Of a DNA stretch of 64,000 nt, positions 22,216 through 35,449 are shown one piece after another. Each line of letters opens with the position of its first letter. Position 1 is the stretch's first letter. The translations under genes were made by a program, and so were the position numbers. A model generated the notes under the pieces. The model was not told the DNA's origin and did no database searches. It was given only the letters and a program-made list of their open reading frames with translations. Origin of the DNA: Rhizomys pruinosus. Lineage: Eukaryota > Chordata > Mammalia > Rodentia > Spalacidae. Where the stretch lies: contig VZQC01006250.1 in assembly GCA_009823505.1 (NCBI GenBank), positions 1,488,149 through 1,552,148 of the forward strand. Direction: 5' to 3'.

Positions 22216-22220
22216 GAAGG

Positions 22221-22443
22221 ACCGGAGAGAGGACTCAGCAGTTAAGAGCACTGCATGCTCTTGCAGAGGACCTGGGTTCGATTCCCAGTACCTAAATGGC
22301 AGCTAACAACTGTCCATAGCTCCAGTTCCAGGGGATCTGATCTCCTTGCCTGGCCTCTGCAGGCTTTGTGAGACTTGAGTGCACTTATATGCATGCAGGC
22401 AAAACATTTATACACATAAAACAAAAATAAATATTTTTTAAAA
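22221..22443 (+). mobile_element. B2 SINE inserted in L1
   Basis: B2 from accggagagaggactcagca to a 'acacataaaacaaaaataaa' tail, interrupting an older L1. Confidence 0.9.
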
Positions 22444-22589
22444 AGGAAATCATTATGTACTTCCAAGGTTATTTCATAAAGTTAGTTTTACATTTCTAAT
22501 TGAAAGGAATAGTTTTCTACCACCTCTTTCTTTAATTTTTATTTATTTATTTTGGAGAATTTCTTGCATGAGTTTTTCCTTTGAATTAT

Positions 22590-22778
22590 TTCCATACTAT
22601 ATATTTTAATTTTATATGTATGAGTATTTTGCCTGTTTCATGCAATGTTCACAGAGGTCAGAAGAGGACATCAGATTCCCTGGATCAGGAGTTTGGATAG
22701 CTGTTTGCCGCCAATGTTAACGTATCCTCTGCAAGAGCAGCCAGTGCTCTTAAGCACTGAGCCATCTCTCCAGCGCCT
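22590..22778 (-). mobile_element. B2/B3 SINE, diverged
   Basis: Reverse-complement with 'gtcagaagaggacatcagat', 'ctctgcaagagcagccagtg' and 'gccatctctccagcgcc'. It has internal deletions. Confidence 0.85.
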
Positions 22779-23064
22779 CTTTTGCCCATTTTTTTTTCTT
22801 TTGGCCATTTTTAATAGAAAATTTTGCTTTGGGTTTGTTGCCACTGTTATTGTTGCTCTTCTCTCAAGTCACTTAAATTCCTCATCAGTAGAATTGCCAA
22901 CATTTTCTCCCGTTCTGCAGATTGTCTCTTTGCCACACTGATTATTTTCTTTGCAGAGCAAAAGCTTTTTAGTTTGATGTGATCCCATTTGTCTACTTTT
23001 GCTTTTAGTTTGATGTGATCCCATTTGTCTACTTTTGCTTTTGTTGCCTGTACTTTTGAGCTCT
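22779..23064 (-). mobile_element. LINE-1 ORF2 segment with 36-bp tandem duplication
   Basis: Reverse-complement L1: 'ttttctcccgttctgcagat', 'gattattttctttgcagagc', 'agtttgatgtgatcccattt' and 'ttttgttgcctgtacttttg'. A 36-bp segment occurs twice in exact tandem at 22971-23006 and 23007-23042. Confidence 0.82.
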
Positions 23065-23211
23065 TTTTTTTTTTTTTTTCTTTTTGAGACAGGGTCTCCC
23101 TGTAGCCCTAGCTGGCCTCATGTAGATCAGGCTGACCTCAATCTCTGTGAGACTCATTGCCTCTGCTTCTGGAGTGTTGAAATTAAAGGCATGTGCCACC
23201 ATGCCCAGCTT
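23065..23211 (-). mobile_element. B1 SINE
   Basis: Reverse-complement B1 with an interior deletion around 'gctggcctcatgtagatcag'. It has a T-rich tail and a 'gccaccatgcccagct' head and lies next to the L1 fragment. Confidence 0.9.
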
Positions 23212-25514
23212 GAAGTCCATTTATATAAGATACTCGACCATCTGAGGATTTTGATTTCTCTTAGGTGGGTCCTGGAAATGATCTCTATGCGCACTAGCAC
23301 ATCTAGGAAATTCTCTAGGTATAGATAATGACATTTTTATTCTATCTACCTTACTACTGGCTTTCACGGTTTCCAATTATTAATGACAGTGTCAAACTCT
23401 CTTGACCTCAGGGTTTACTTCTAATCTTTCAGTGATTCCATTTTTCTAATTTCAAAGTCAAGAATGATGTTGGCCTCTCCCTCTTTAGGAGATTAATGTA
23501 AAGGTTAATAGATCTGACAAGTCCTTCCTGTTCTGTAGGAAAAAGACAGGAGTAAATGCATTGCAGGTTGCTACAACAGTGAAATTCAGAACGTTTAAGC
23601 TCCATTGCAGTGAAATTCAGTGTAGTTTAAGATAGTTCATATTTGCAAAGTTAAACCTGTCAGACAATGTTTAAAGGCAATGTGAAATAGTTTAATAAGT
23701 CTAAATGGAAGCCTTGAAAGGTAATTTCATTGGTCCAAAGGAGCTTTTCTGCATTATCTGAGTAACATTGTTTCCTCTGTGGCCATCAACTGAAATTCAA
23801 CTATCAACCCAAGGTATGAAAGTAAACTGATGATGAATTCAAGATATACAAACCTTGCATCCTTCTCACATTACTATGAACTTGCAAATACCAATGTCTG
23901 AAAATAGAAACAACGAGGCACCTGTTGGGTCCCTCTTTATGGAATCCCTAAGTTATATACAAAGCCTTGCAGCTGGGAAAATCAGTTTCACCTAGGACCT
24001 TTCTGAGAGCCTTCTATTGCAGAAAAGTTTTCAGAAGGACAGAAATCACAAAAGTTAACTGTTCCATCTTAGCTGAATTCTGCAAGGCCGATTCTTCCAC
24101 CTGCTGCCAGAGTCTTTGGCTAGAGGTGGGAGAGGGGTGCCTCAACCTGTTGCTGAGTACTGAATACCATCAGTCTTCCCTATCCCTTGGTTTTGCTTTC
24201 AATGCGACTCCAGGGCAGAACCCCAGAGGCAGTCTCTCTCTCTACTCAGAGATCTCTGTAGCCTGTCTTCAACCTCTGCCACTCTGTCCAGTTGTCCTGC
24301 TTAGCTTTCAAATCTCCCCCAGGTTCTGGAGACTTAGTTGCCCTTTTCAGGTCATCAGATAGAATTTCTAGTCATAGAAGCAGGAAAAATTGTATTCCCC
24401 TTACCAAATGAAAAGATGACACAACTTCCATTTTCCCAGATTCTTAACGTACTTTGAATCCAGAGATGTGGAAACAGAGGCAGGTGTATATCTGTCCTAT
24501 CAAGTAGGTCAGCCATTCAGAATCCCAGGTAGGCATGAAGATGTTGGCCTCCAGCCTTCAGAAGAAGTCCAAGCTGCATGGCCAGGAGAAGGCAGGAAAA
24601 GGGCTGAGGTAAAGAAAGGCTACCTTGAGTGAAGGTTTATGTGAATGGTTTATTTAAGTGGCTATTAAACTGCAAAGGTGTTTATATATGTAAAATATGT
24701 AGATGAGAGGAAGTCAGATGGTGGCCTAAACTTCCCAAGGGAAAATCCCAAGGACCAGCAGTTGGCCTGCCTACCGAATTTCTCTGGCCTTCCGTTTTTT
24801 CTTAAAACACTTCTGACATCATTTGCATGGGCTCCCTGCTTCCCCTTGCCTTCCCAGCCAGCCCTGGCTGTACTGCCTGGCCTTTTCAGAAGAGGCCCTT
24901 CCCTCTCTGCCTAGCTCAGACTGACAGCGCGGTCTCCAGATAACACTGGCTGTTGTCTATCTCTCCTGAGCTGAATGGCGACTAGACTAGGACGACCTGC
25001 TGGCCAAGATCAAACTTGGGAGGGTCGGCACTGAAACGGAAATGTCGCCTCAGCTTTCCGTCTCTACCTTCTAGGTTGTGGCATTCCTACCTTTGGATTC
25101 CACTCATGCCCAGGAAGAGCACCCTTTTCCTCTGGGATGGCTCCTGCCCATCGCTGCCCGATGGACAGCAGGTCATACTCCCATGTACTTGGACTCTACA
25201 CAGGTGTCCAGGATCTCCGAGCCTACAGCAGGCAGCACTAGCACAAGACCAAACACGTCCCTCCTTAAAGAACCGTCCAGGCCCCTTGCAGAGCCCCGCT
25301 GCACCTGGGGGTCGCTCTCTCTGCCCTGACGCACCTTTCCACACTTTCTTCTGCGCTTCTACCTCGTCTTTCTTAGACCTTAAAACAAAGATCAGGAGTT
25401 TAGTTAGAGGATGACACCTGCCCGCGGAGCCTAATTCTCCTTCCAGTCTTGCAGGCCAGGGGAAACCAAAGGGTGCAAAGTCCGCAATCAGCAGAGTCTG
25501 CCCTTCCGATTTCA
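23212..25514. other. Unique DNA, start of SINE-poor domain
   Basis: Beyond some possible L1 remnant to about 23300, no SINE or LINE is recognised for 2.3 kb. GC content rises from about 24.7 kb onward. The 131- to 132-codon frames at 23967-24362 and 25016-25414 show no known similarity. Confidence 0.55.
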
Positions 25515-25660
25515 GAGCCGGAGTTTATTGAGCGCTCCCCATTTGCCTTAGGCTGGGGTAAACTCTTTACTTATACAAATTGGTTTAATTGGACCCAATA
25601 ACCTTATCACCAGATATTATCTCGATTATAGAAAAATGATAAAATGTGTTCAAGGGCGAG
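25515..25660 (+). mobile_element. MIR SINE relic
   Basis: 'gagtttattgagcgctcccc', 'aactctttacttatacaaat' and 'ccttatcaccagatattatc' follow the MIR order (tttattgagc..., ...tttac...att..., atcctcac...). Confidence 0.55.
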
Positions 25661-26769
25661 CAACTAGAAAATGCAGCGTCTATGAAAAGGGGAAGGGGGG
25701 GGGACAAAGACAAACAGAAATCACATTGCTCTCATGAACCGAGAGATGCAGGGCGGGGGGAGGGGAGCGGCAGCGACCCCTTTGCAACCTGGGTCCTGGG
25801 ACTAGAGACCCACTCCGCCTGGCATGAACTCAAAAGCTTGTGGACCTTGGACACTGGAGCTTGTGGACCATGGGTTCTCACTGCTTTGCCTCCCACCGGA
25901 TGATCCAAAGCTGCGTCTTGCTTACAGAAAATGGGGCAGAAAAGGGAAATTTCTGTCTGAAACAAATTCGAGGGACTGCTTTACAAACGGCCACATCCGC
26001 CAGCATTCCGGGCAGATCTCCTCCGCCTCTCCTGAAGCCTGGCTGCCAGGTTTTCCTTCCAAAGAGCCTTCGCACTTTCCGGGACCGGGTTCAGAAGCGG
26101 AGGACTCTTCTAATGCAGACCGGCTGTGTGTGGCTCCACCCGCGCAAACCAGCCCCCAGCCCGGCCAGCCGGCAAACTCAGCAGAGTAGGACGATGCAGC
26201 ACGGCCTTTCATTTTTGCTTTGCACCTAGGGAACGGTGACCCACTCTCTACCCTGCAACCTTCCGTTCTCCATCCTCCTTCCCTGCCATTGACACTACCC
26301 TCACCACCACCCCAAACCCCCCACTCTACTATACACAACACAGGAGCACACACGCGCATACACACGCACACCAAGACCCAACCCGCGGAGCTGTAAGGTC
26401 TCGGATCTCTGCCCGGCTGCAACGAAGGAGTCAGTTACCTCTAAGGGTCTCTTGATCTCATGCAGGAAAACACTCTCCTTACTCCCCAGAATTGAACTTG
26501 GCCTTGGGGTCCCACCCAAAGCCTGCAGAAGTGGGCTTAAATTTGCTGGCAAAACCAAATGTGCATGGGAGAGATGGCTTGGGGAAAGAATGATCCCCAA
26601 AGAATGACTTACAGGGTGCCTTAAAATAAACAGTGCTTTTATTGACTTGCGCCAAAAGAAAAGACCGCATGAATGTGCACACATTTTTACAACCAATATT
26701 TCTTCTTTATAGTCAACCGTGGGAGGGGATTGTTAATATTTTTATTTTTATTGTTGCCGTTTTCTAATA
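25661..26769. other. Unique, partly GC-rich DNA
   Basis: Overlapping ORFs of 120-166 codons on both strands reflect GC content rather than coding. No transposon recognised. Confidence 0.5.
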
Positions 26770-26890
26770 AAAACGCAGAAATGGTGGCTCAGAGATATTA
26801 AGCAATTTATCCAAAGTCAAGAGATGAGACCAGGTGCAATTGTCAGATTATAAATCTAGAATCACTGTGGTCCTGGCAGGGTCATCCACC
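26770..26890 (+). mobile_element. MIR SINE relic
   Basis: 'gctcagagatattaagcaat', then 'ttatccaaagtcaagagatg', fit the MIR core ('...gagaggttaagtaacttgcccaaggtcac'). Confidence 0.5.
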
Positions 26891-27410
26891 CTTGAAGGAT
26901 TGCCCTGAAGGAGACGGAGATGCTGATGTGCACTGTTAGAGGTACAGAAAAAAAGAAATCAGTAAAATCAACAAATATTTATGAAATCTAGTACAGAGAA
27001 CTGGAATGAGATGGGGTGGGATGGGGGCTGGGATAAGGTCATCAAATACATTTGTCATCACTTCTGGGGTCCCCTTTGTTCCTCTGCCAATCAGAAATTC
27101 TGCTCTAGAGATTTTTCAGTCTATGGGAAATGTTCCTGGACTACTTACTGCCTGGAGATGTATTTGGGGAAATGCTGCGTGGGCCATGGGTATGACACAT
27201 ACATTTATGGACATATGCACCGACCTACAGATACAGTCCACAGTCTAGTGTGAGCTCTCTGAAGTTCTCTGTGCCTTATTTAGCCTGTGCTAAAGAGGGC
27301 AATGTAAGACTGGCTCTGGTGACTAAAACCCTGAGCAGAGCTTTTCTCAGTGACATGTACACACTAACCTTCCTGTCAGGAGCTGCCGCCAGACTTTAAG
27401 TGCCTCTCAA

Positions 27411-27479
27411 CACAAACACACACACACACACACACACATGCACACACCAGATAGATATATAAGATATATAATATACATA

Positions 27480-27534
<55 letters not shown>
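27411..27534. repeat. Compound (CA)n-(TA)n-(GA)n microsatellite
   Basis: CA units at 27411-27448, an imperfect TA-rich middle, and about 21 GA units at 27492-27534. Confidence 0.95.
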
Positions 27535-27536
<2 letters not shown>

Positions 27537-28199
27537 AATATTCCACCCTGATTTTGAATTTCCCCAAGGGGAGGTCTGCTTGCTTACACCAGAAATGCAA
27601 AGTTAAGTATTAAAGGAGCTAAACCTGGAGAGTGTGAAGTGGAGCCCTGGGGTGCTTCTTTTAAAACCCTAAGTCTAGCTGCTTAAAATATTTCAGCAAG
27701 AAAAAGTGAATAGAAGCACAAGAGGCAAAAACCTTGCTAATTCAGTGTCAGGCAGATGATGGCAGATCTCCACACTCTCTGCACCTCACTGTACTGTGAA
27801 ACTTTTCATAACAAGTATAAAACTCCCCAAATAAGAACTCAAGTTCCTCACAAAATGGTTGTTTTATTGTATGTGCTCATTCTAAGGGATAACTGTTTAA
27901 AGCCAGTTGCACAGAGAATGGAGAGCAAACCAGACACCCATGGAGTCTCAGAGGAAGACCAAGGGATGCTTGGCTCTCTGAGTTTTCCACCACACGGTGG
28001 CCAAAACATTCTCACCTGCCTGGAACCGCCTCTTCCTCTTGGGGGTCCAGCCTGCCTGCAAAAGGCCCTTTCCTCATGTTCCATTTCACCTTGCAGATCC
28101 ACCAGAACAAATTTAGGGAGCCTTCAGGGTCACAAAGAATGGGAACAAAAGCAAACCATTGTCTTCCAGTCACCGTAGACCCCTGAGGGCTGAGAGCAA
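27535..28199. other. Unique DNA, no gene identified
   Basis: A 140-codon frame at 27756-28178 (+) has no recognisable domain. No repeat recognised. Confidence 0.45.
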
Positions 28200-28340
28200 A
28201 AAAAAAAAAAAGAGTCTGCTGAACCCACCACAGTCTTCGTTGAACTGCCTATGTAGACCAGGATGGTCTTGAACTCACAGAGACCCACCTACCTCTGCCT
28301 CCTGAGTACTGGGGTCAGAGACCACCACACCCGCCCCTCT
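28200..28340 (-). mobile_element. Truncated B1 relic, the only clear B1 between 23.2 and 44.2 kb
   Basis: The 'tatgtagaccaggatggtct' and 'tgaactcacagagacccacc' part of a reverse-complement B1 is present (28246-28337) with a degraded head. A 13-bp A run lies upstream at 28199. Confidence 0.78.
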
Positions 28341-31300
28341 TTGTTTTCTACAAGACCTTAGGAAAGTTCCAGGAGTATCTGGGGTAACTTGAATACAGAG
28401 AACACCCAAAGCCAGGGTCCCTCCTGCTTCATAAAGAACTGAATTCCTCCAGTCTACTCGTTTCCCTCAGGAAATGGAAGTGAAGGGATAATAGGTTTGG
28501 GAAAAGCAGAATATGCCCAAAGGTGATCAACCCAAAGCCAGGTGAACTGATATTTGAATGTGTCTGTCCCTTTGGGGACTACACTAGGCTGCTTTGGCCA
28601 TGGCATCTGCCTGGGCTGCAGGGCTCTAGCCCCATGCAGGTGAAGGGAAGCCTGCAGAGGACCATGCTCTGGGCTGCCCTGCTGGCTTCGATTTCCAAGA
28701 GCCTGGCGCCACCCCGCGGAATCCATAGGAACTCCGATTGCCCCTCAGCCTCCAAGACCTCAAAATCCTGGGCAAGCTACACAACTCTGGTCACTCCAAA
28801 TGGCCTTCCCAGGCCACCCTGTCTCCACCAGGAGGGACATATGACCAGACCCCTGAAAGGGTGTCTTCTGGGCCATATTCACCTTGAACCCCTAAAGTGT
28901 GCTTTCCTAAAATACAAACTATTCACCAAGAAGCATTCAGAATTGACATTATTACTAAGAGCCTGGCTGAGAGTTGGCAGGCGATGTTGGGGTCAAAGGG
29001 AGTGTGTGGGAGAGGGTGAAGGGAAGATGGGAGAGAGGGTAAGGGGGAGCCATAAATCCTTTGGAGGGATTTTTGGCCGAAGTCCCTGTTTCCGAAAGGT
29101 TTTGAGCAGCTTTGACATTGATTATATAGTTATTCTCTTTTCAAGTGCAGCCCCTCCTCGTTGAAGTCTCTCTGGTGTCCAAGGATTGTGTTTGAAAGAG
29201 AGGAAGCATTCTTGAAGTGGTGAGTGATGGATTGTCTAAACCCTTCAGAGACTTTCTGGCTAGGGATTTTTGAGGCTGCTTAGCCTTGAAGAACCCCTGG
29301 AGAGAGGGGTTCACTGAGCTCCTCCACCCCCTACCCTGCTATGCTGGAGAGGGCAGCCAGTAAGGGAAAGATGAAGGCCTGGGAAGGTGAAAACTTTTCC
29401 TGGACCCTTGATGTCCTTAATCAACACCCCCACCCCAGCTGCAGGGGTGCACTAGGGGAGGGTGTGTGTGTGGACACTAGACTCCCGAAGCCCCAGGGTC
29501 TGAAGATGGGAGGGGCGTGGAGGTGTGGGACACACCCTCAGGTCACTTCCCTCTTAGCAGTATGGCACCTTCATTGGATCCCACTAGCTTCTCCGCCACT
29601 TTTACCGCCTGTGGCGGCCCTGTCTATTTCTTTCCCAACCCCTATTGGAAAACTGGATAAAGTGGAAGATTTAATCACAGACGGTTAGGGCTTACGGATA
29701 ACCTAACTCCTGCCAACGAGAGGATCTGACAGGCTCAGCTCCCAGCCAGGCCACAGCCTCTGACCCTGCAGAGCCCTGTCTCTGATTCTAGGGCAGCATC
29801 AGCCCCCAGAAAGCCCCACACAGGGTCCGTGTGCCCTAACGCTGGCCTTCCGGGGTCTTCTAGACGCTCCTGGAACTGGATTCTGCCAGGTACCAGGAGG
29901 CTAGGGCTAAGTGGAAAAAAAAAGGGGCCTCCTCCTCTGTCCCAGCACAACCAGGACTCCCACCCTCCCCACCCCGGCCAAGTCGGTCCGCAGGCCATTA
30001 GCCCTCCAAGACTTCGGGACTGCAACGGAGGAGGGAGATTCCCTAAAGGCAGCTCCTCGGAGGAGGCGCCTGGATGCCCCTGGGGTCCCGAGTCGTCCTC
30101 TGGGCGCCGAGCACGTTTTATTTATCCCTACAGAGGATGCTGGAGGACAAAAGAAATATTTGGACGTCAGAGCTGATTTATATTTTTGGAAGAGCTACGT
30201 TTCCTTTTCTGAAGAGAAGCGAGCGCGCCCCCATATCCTGAGCTCCGCAGGAGGACTGCAGCGGAGTTTTGATGCTTCAGGAAGTTCATGTGAGCACAGG
30301 GCGCAGCGCCCCGCGGAGATCGCTACCCTTGGAGATATTTATTTATTTGGGGGGAAGGGAAGGGAAGGCAGAGGGTGAGGAGACGAGCCAGACTAGGGAA
30401 GAAAACCCAGCCTGGCCTGGGTTGGGACCTCCAGGGCGCTACTGCAAAAGCCACCCCGCCTCCTCTCTCCACCGGCAGCAGGACTTGCTATCTTGGGTTG
30501 GTCAGTGGGTGCTTTCCGCATCCCTGCGCGCGCACTCGCTTCCTTACTCTGCCAGGAGTGACCCTTCCTTCTAGGTTCTGTGTTGTCTCCTGCGTGAGGC
30601 CTGGTGGTGGGTTAGGCCTAGGCATCTCTCTCTCCCACTTAAAGGCAGACTGAAAGAGAGTGAAGGGAGACTTCCCAAAGAGAAAGAGGGCCACACCGGC
30701 AAAGTAGTTACCCACAGAAGGGTTCAGGGAAGGTGTGCCCCAGCTCCTGGGCTCCTTGAGGCGTCTGCACCTGTATATAGCCCACTCCCCACAGGCTGCC
30801 TGTGTCCCACAGGTTTCCAGTTATTCTCCAGAGCTAGCTCCCTAAGACCGACAGACCTCCCTTTCAGCTACAAAAAAGGATGCAGAGTCAACGTGCCTAT
30901 GGCCATCTGCACTCACAACCACAATAATTTCGTTGTATGCAGTGCAAGCTTCCCAGGTTAGCTTCCATCTCCTCTGGGATCCCATTCTGTAGGCCTGGGA
31001 GATACAGAGGCCTGGCCCCCCGGACTGCTCACCCATAAATTCAGCTGGCTGTAGAAGCCTAAGTGGTACCCTGCTTGTTCTGGCTGGACCCTGCCAAGAT
31101 GCACTATGAGCCGCCGGTGGACCCGCTCCTGGGGACATACGGGAAGTTTGGAATCCCAACCTGCGGAACCTGAAGGCTTGCCATCTAAGAAGGGCAGAGA
31201 TAGGAAGAAATCTAGTCTTTGATGGAGATCTGGTAAATTATCCCATTCTCCTCTTTCTCCAAGCACCCTCAGACTCAGCCAAGTGTGTCATGGAGTTAAG

Positions 31301-32437
31301 CCTACAGCCAGGCCCTGGAGATGTAGAGCTATGGGCAGATCTTGCAGGAAGGTGACTATCCAAGAGCACTCCCTAGAACACAAGCGTTTGAAGATTGGAT
31401 GTATAGATCCAAATAACCGTTTGACATTGAGTGGCAGGCTTTCAGACCAGAGGTCTAGGTTCTGGAGAAAAGAAGGAGAGCAGTCTCCAGAGTAGGTGCA
31501 AAATTCCCAGCTATACTCTCCTCCACACACCCCCCCCTTCCAATCCCAGCAACTGCAACCAAGAGCAACTGCCTAAGGTCTAAAGCCCAATGCTGTTAGT
31601 GGGCAGATTTATTAGAGAAGCCTCTGGAAGCTCGTGGTCCTTCCTGGCTCCACCACACTGTCATGCAACCCTGAACCCTGTGCAATTAGAATGGTATCAT
31701 GGGCACACCAAAACTTGTCCACGGTATTAGTATTTAAACAAACAGTGAAAACGGCGGGCAGTTTCAGACAGAACTGCAAGTTTTCCCAACTCTAGCCTAT
31801 GAGGAAGGAGGGAAGGGATGCGGAGAAGGCCTACCCCTCACCCCCCCACCCCGTCCTAAATGGCCCTAAACAAGGCTAGGGCAGATGTCTCTGTCCTGTC
31901 GCTACTGGTTTAGTCTAAGCCATTTCATGTAAAACCCACGAAGCAAAGGAAGCATGCTAAGAAAAGATTTAAACCGCAATAATGAAGAGACTTCCTAGAA
32001 TAAAATACAGATTACAGAACAAAATCAGAGAAACCCAAGCTTCACGACGTTTACATTCCCCTGCACTGGGGCCGGGGTGGAACCTGTGGGCTTGGAACAG
32101 GGAAAAGGAACCCAAGGAACCCACAGTCCAGACAGAGACAGTCGACTAAAGCAAAAGACCATCCAGATTTGGCTTTGGAGTGGGGATTATTGTATATTTC
32201 TGGGCTAACCAAGAAGCTCCTGAACTGATCTCTAATCATTTAATGAATCATACCTCTACTTCTCATAAGAAAAACAAAGCAAAACAAAATTTCTGTTGCT
32301 TATTGGGAGTGAATGTCAATGGAGAAGAGCTCTTGCCCCACCACAGGGGCCTCCTAGAGAATGGATCCATTCTAAACAAAGGGTGTTTCCTCGCAACAAA
32401 CACAACTTTCTTTTTAAACCCTATTGCTGACCCCAGG
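28341..32437. other. Unique upstream flank of FOXF2 without young repeats
   Basis: Four kilobases without a recognisable SINE or LINE. A 213-codon frame (28523-29164, +) and 155- and 115-codon frames near 29.8-30.4 kb show no domain. A GC-rich block with CpGs lies at about 29.95-30.35 kb. Enhancers or a divergent non-coding RNA are plausible but not shown by sequence. Confidence 0.5.
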
Positions 32438-32500
32438 CGGGCTGTGGCTCAGGTAGAGCAGCTCCTTAGTCTGCTTCAATCCTCAGTAGGGCAAAAATAA
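32438..32500 (+). mobile_element. ID-like SINE relic
   Basis: 'ggctgtggctcaggtagagc', then 'gcttcaatcctcagtagggc' and a short A-rich end, match an ID unit with a shortened anticodon arm. Confidence 0.55.
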
Positions 32501-34761
32501 ATAAACAAACCCTGTCTGCCCACTAGAAACTGATAGTCTTGCAGGGAGCGGAAAAAAATTGACCTAATTTGTTTTCAGGTGCTTATATACCCCCACAGAA
32601 TTGTAACCCATTTGTGATGAGTCTGCTGCAAAGTAGGAAAGGAGCCCTGAATTTGGAGTCCCAGGGCTTTCCCCCTCCCCACCTGGCATGCCAACTGTAT
32701 CACTTGTCCCTGGGCAGCTTCTGTCAAAGCAACGGGCAGAGGTACCGGAGCTCTCCACTCAACTCCAGGGAATTTTGGAGAAGAGGCCATCCTGCTCAAC
32801 AGCTTGCTGCCCAAGCTCCCTATCTACCTGGAGTTAGGAAGGGGCAGTATCAATAGCCCTAGAAAGGAAGAAGGCTTCCAGTCAGCAGACTTCCCACTGC
32901 CCTGGACTTCTCCTTACTGCCCACTGCCTGGGACCTGCAGCTTAGCCAGGACCTGCAGCTGAGCCAGTAAGCTCACCAGACTACAAGAGGGATTGCTCAT
33001 AATTGTAGAGAGTCTGGGTAAAATGAGTAACATTGTTACCTGGTTGGTAAAAGGGATATTTTAAAATCCCTTATCATTTAACCAGCTGAAATAGTAAACA
33101 GTAAATCTGTATCAAGTTTTTTAAATTAGTATCTGCAACATTCCTAAAATCTGAGGCATCTTTATCAAAGGACCAGGTGATACCCCAACTTAGAGCCAAT
33201 AGTGTGTAGTGATTCTGCCTCGCCTTGTTAGGTTTGGTGCCTTTAGTGCATTCAGTCTGAGGCTTAAAACCTTTTTAGGCTGGTTCTTAAAACAAGTGCC
33301 CGCAGGGATCCGGATAGAGAGAATTTTCAGGTGTAGAAAATGAGAGCAAGTGTGTGGATAAGGGAGCGTTCTCCGCACTCTTCTACCGGAGCCTGGGTTC
33401 GATTCTCTCACTCTCACTCCCCATCCCCACCCCACCCCTGCTTGTACTAGGAGACTATCTGAGGTCCATGTCAGCTGAGCTCCTTCTGGTCACCACCATC
33501 CTCCCAACCCAGGTTCTACTTCCTTTAAGTAATTATTTTCAGACACTTCGAGTTTCAATTTAGTGAGCACATATTTACTTCCATATTTAGTCACGTAAAA
33601 AAGTATCCCCGCACAAAATGACGAAAGAGAATGAGGTTCGAAAACCAGCACGAAATAAATGGGACCTGCGCCCCCCCACACCCCCTCTAATATTCACTAT
33701 TCAGTCAAAAAGAAATTCTTAGAAAGTAGAAACAACTGCAAACCCCTGCCCCAACCCAATCAAAACATCCCTTCCGGAAAAGAGCGACTTGTTTCTTTTT
33801 TCTCTTGCAAATGAGTGGTAAACTGAGTTCGGTTTGGCGGTGTTTTCTTAGCTGACTCCCGGCTACAATCGGGCCATTTTCGGACACATTCCCATGTAGG
33901 TACCAGGGGTGCTCTGGAGGAAGCTGTCGACGCCTGTTCAGCTAATTTAGGTTTTCTTTGTCTAATTACTGTGGAGCTTAGGGAAAAGGAGCCGGGCTCA
34001 GGGCAGTAAACTGACACTCGGGCTCTGTGTGTGGTATCCAGGCTGGGTTTGATGGAAAAAGCCTGCTTCCACTCAACTTCAGGTCACTGTCTGGGGCCAG
34101 CCCCTCCCCCTTGCACCCGCCCTCTCCTCAGTGCCTCAGACCCACCAGCACTCTCCACCAGGGCAGTCCCCAAGCATCAGGGGCACTGGGAACCAGTCCA
34201 GCCCTGGGGGCTAGCCTCCACTCCGGTCCGCAAGGCTCTTTGTTAGGTCTTACTCGGCCTCGGCACTGTCTCCTTTTCTGTGTCCTCCCCTCTCTCCAGG
34301 CTCTCCTGCCTAACACAGTCTCGCACCTTGGACCCTTCCCGGGTTGAAGTAGCAGAGTGCACTGCTGCGCCTCTCATTTTCTCCCGTGTTGGGCAGCGCC
34401 TTCCCTGTGGGCCTCACCACCAGCCCCTGTGTGGCCGGGCCTGCTCTAGCCTCCTGCCCTCCCTCCCGCAGCCCCAGTCCGGGGTCAGACTACATTTCCC
34501 CGCACGTGTAATCCAATAACTAACTGTCGGGTCTCATTGGAATGATTTCTCCCGAGGGCCATCTCTCTCAGAGCCGATTCTTACCGGGAGGAATAAGCCA
34601 CAGTAGGGGAGTGTTCTCGATGAAGTGAGCTTTGCCGTGGCACATTGGGGTGAGGAGTCACAATGCAACGGCAGACTGAGCCGCTAACCCACGGGCAGCT
34701 GCGAGGTCCTTAGTGCAGATGATACACACGACTATCTCCTCGCCTCTGGGTCGGCATTTGA

Positions 34762-34762
<1 letters not shown>
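32501..34762. other. Unique upstream flank of FOXF2
   Basis: No transposon recognised. A small tandem copy (cctgcagct...agccag) lies near 32930-32965. A homeobox-like site cluster (gctaatttagg, tctaattactg) lies at 33938-33970. Confidence 0.5.

Positions 34763-34833
<71 letters not shown>
34763..34833. repeat. (TC)n microsatellite upstream of FOXF2
   Basis: About 32 perfect TC units ending in tttctctc, 1.2 kb upstream of the FOXF2 start codon. Confidence 0.97.
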
Positions 34834-35449
34834 AAGCATGAAGTGGAAATGACCAGGTAATGTAAGCAAATGTAAACGTGAGTCCGTTCGACCCCAGTTT
34901 CCTGAGTTTCTACAGCTTAACCTAGGTTTCTCCATCCAAGCCCCAGGGCTCAAAGTTTCGAAAATGTCCATGATTGTACCACTCAGGGACGCCCAGCGCT
35001 TACCCTCTACTACCAATTGTCAGCAGCCTGCAGGTCCTGCCAGAGAGAGAGAGGATTGGCACGTTACCTTGGGGCGTCTGGCACCCTGGCGTGTGGCTGA
35101 GGGCTGCACTGTCTAAATGAAGTTGACAGATGATGTCAGTTCGCGCACTGGGGACCGCTAGGGAGGCTTCGTCGCGGCACCCGCCACCCCAAGACTCAGC
35201 CCGGCTGGGCCCGACAGAGGTGGGGAGGGGCAGGGGTGGGCCCACTCCCTGGGGGCTGCAGGTTTCTGGGCCGAGAAGCGGGGGCTGCCGGATGGGGCAG
35301 AAAAACGACTTGCAGAAGTCAGAGGTGGCCAAGTTCTGCCTAGGGTAGAGTCCTCCCACCAGCAGAATCTCTGTGGCTCTGCAGTCCCTCGGTCTGCAGA
35401 GGGTGGAAGGCAAAGGGAAGGGCCCAGAAAGGAATTACTAGAGCGAGTG

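Noticed and set aside
28523..29164. 213-codon ORF upstream of FOXF2
   Set aside because: No recognisable domain, mixed composition, no splice or promoter context. Probably chance, though a lncRNA here cannot be excluded.
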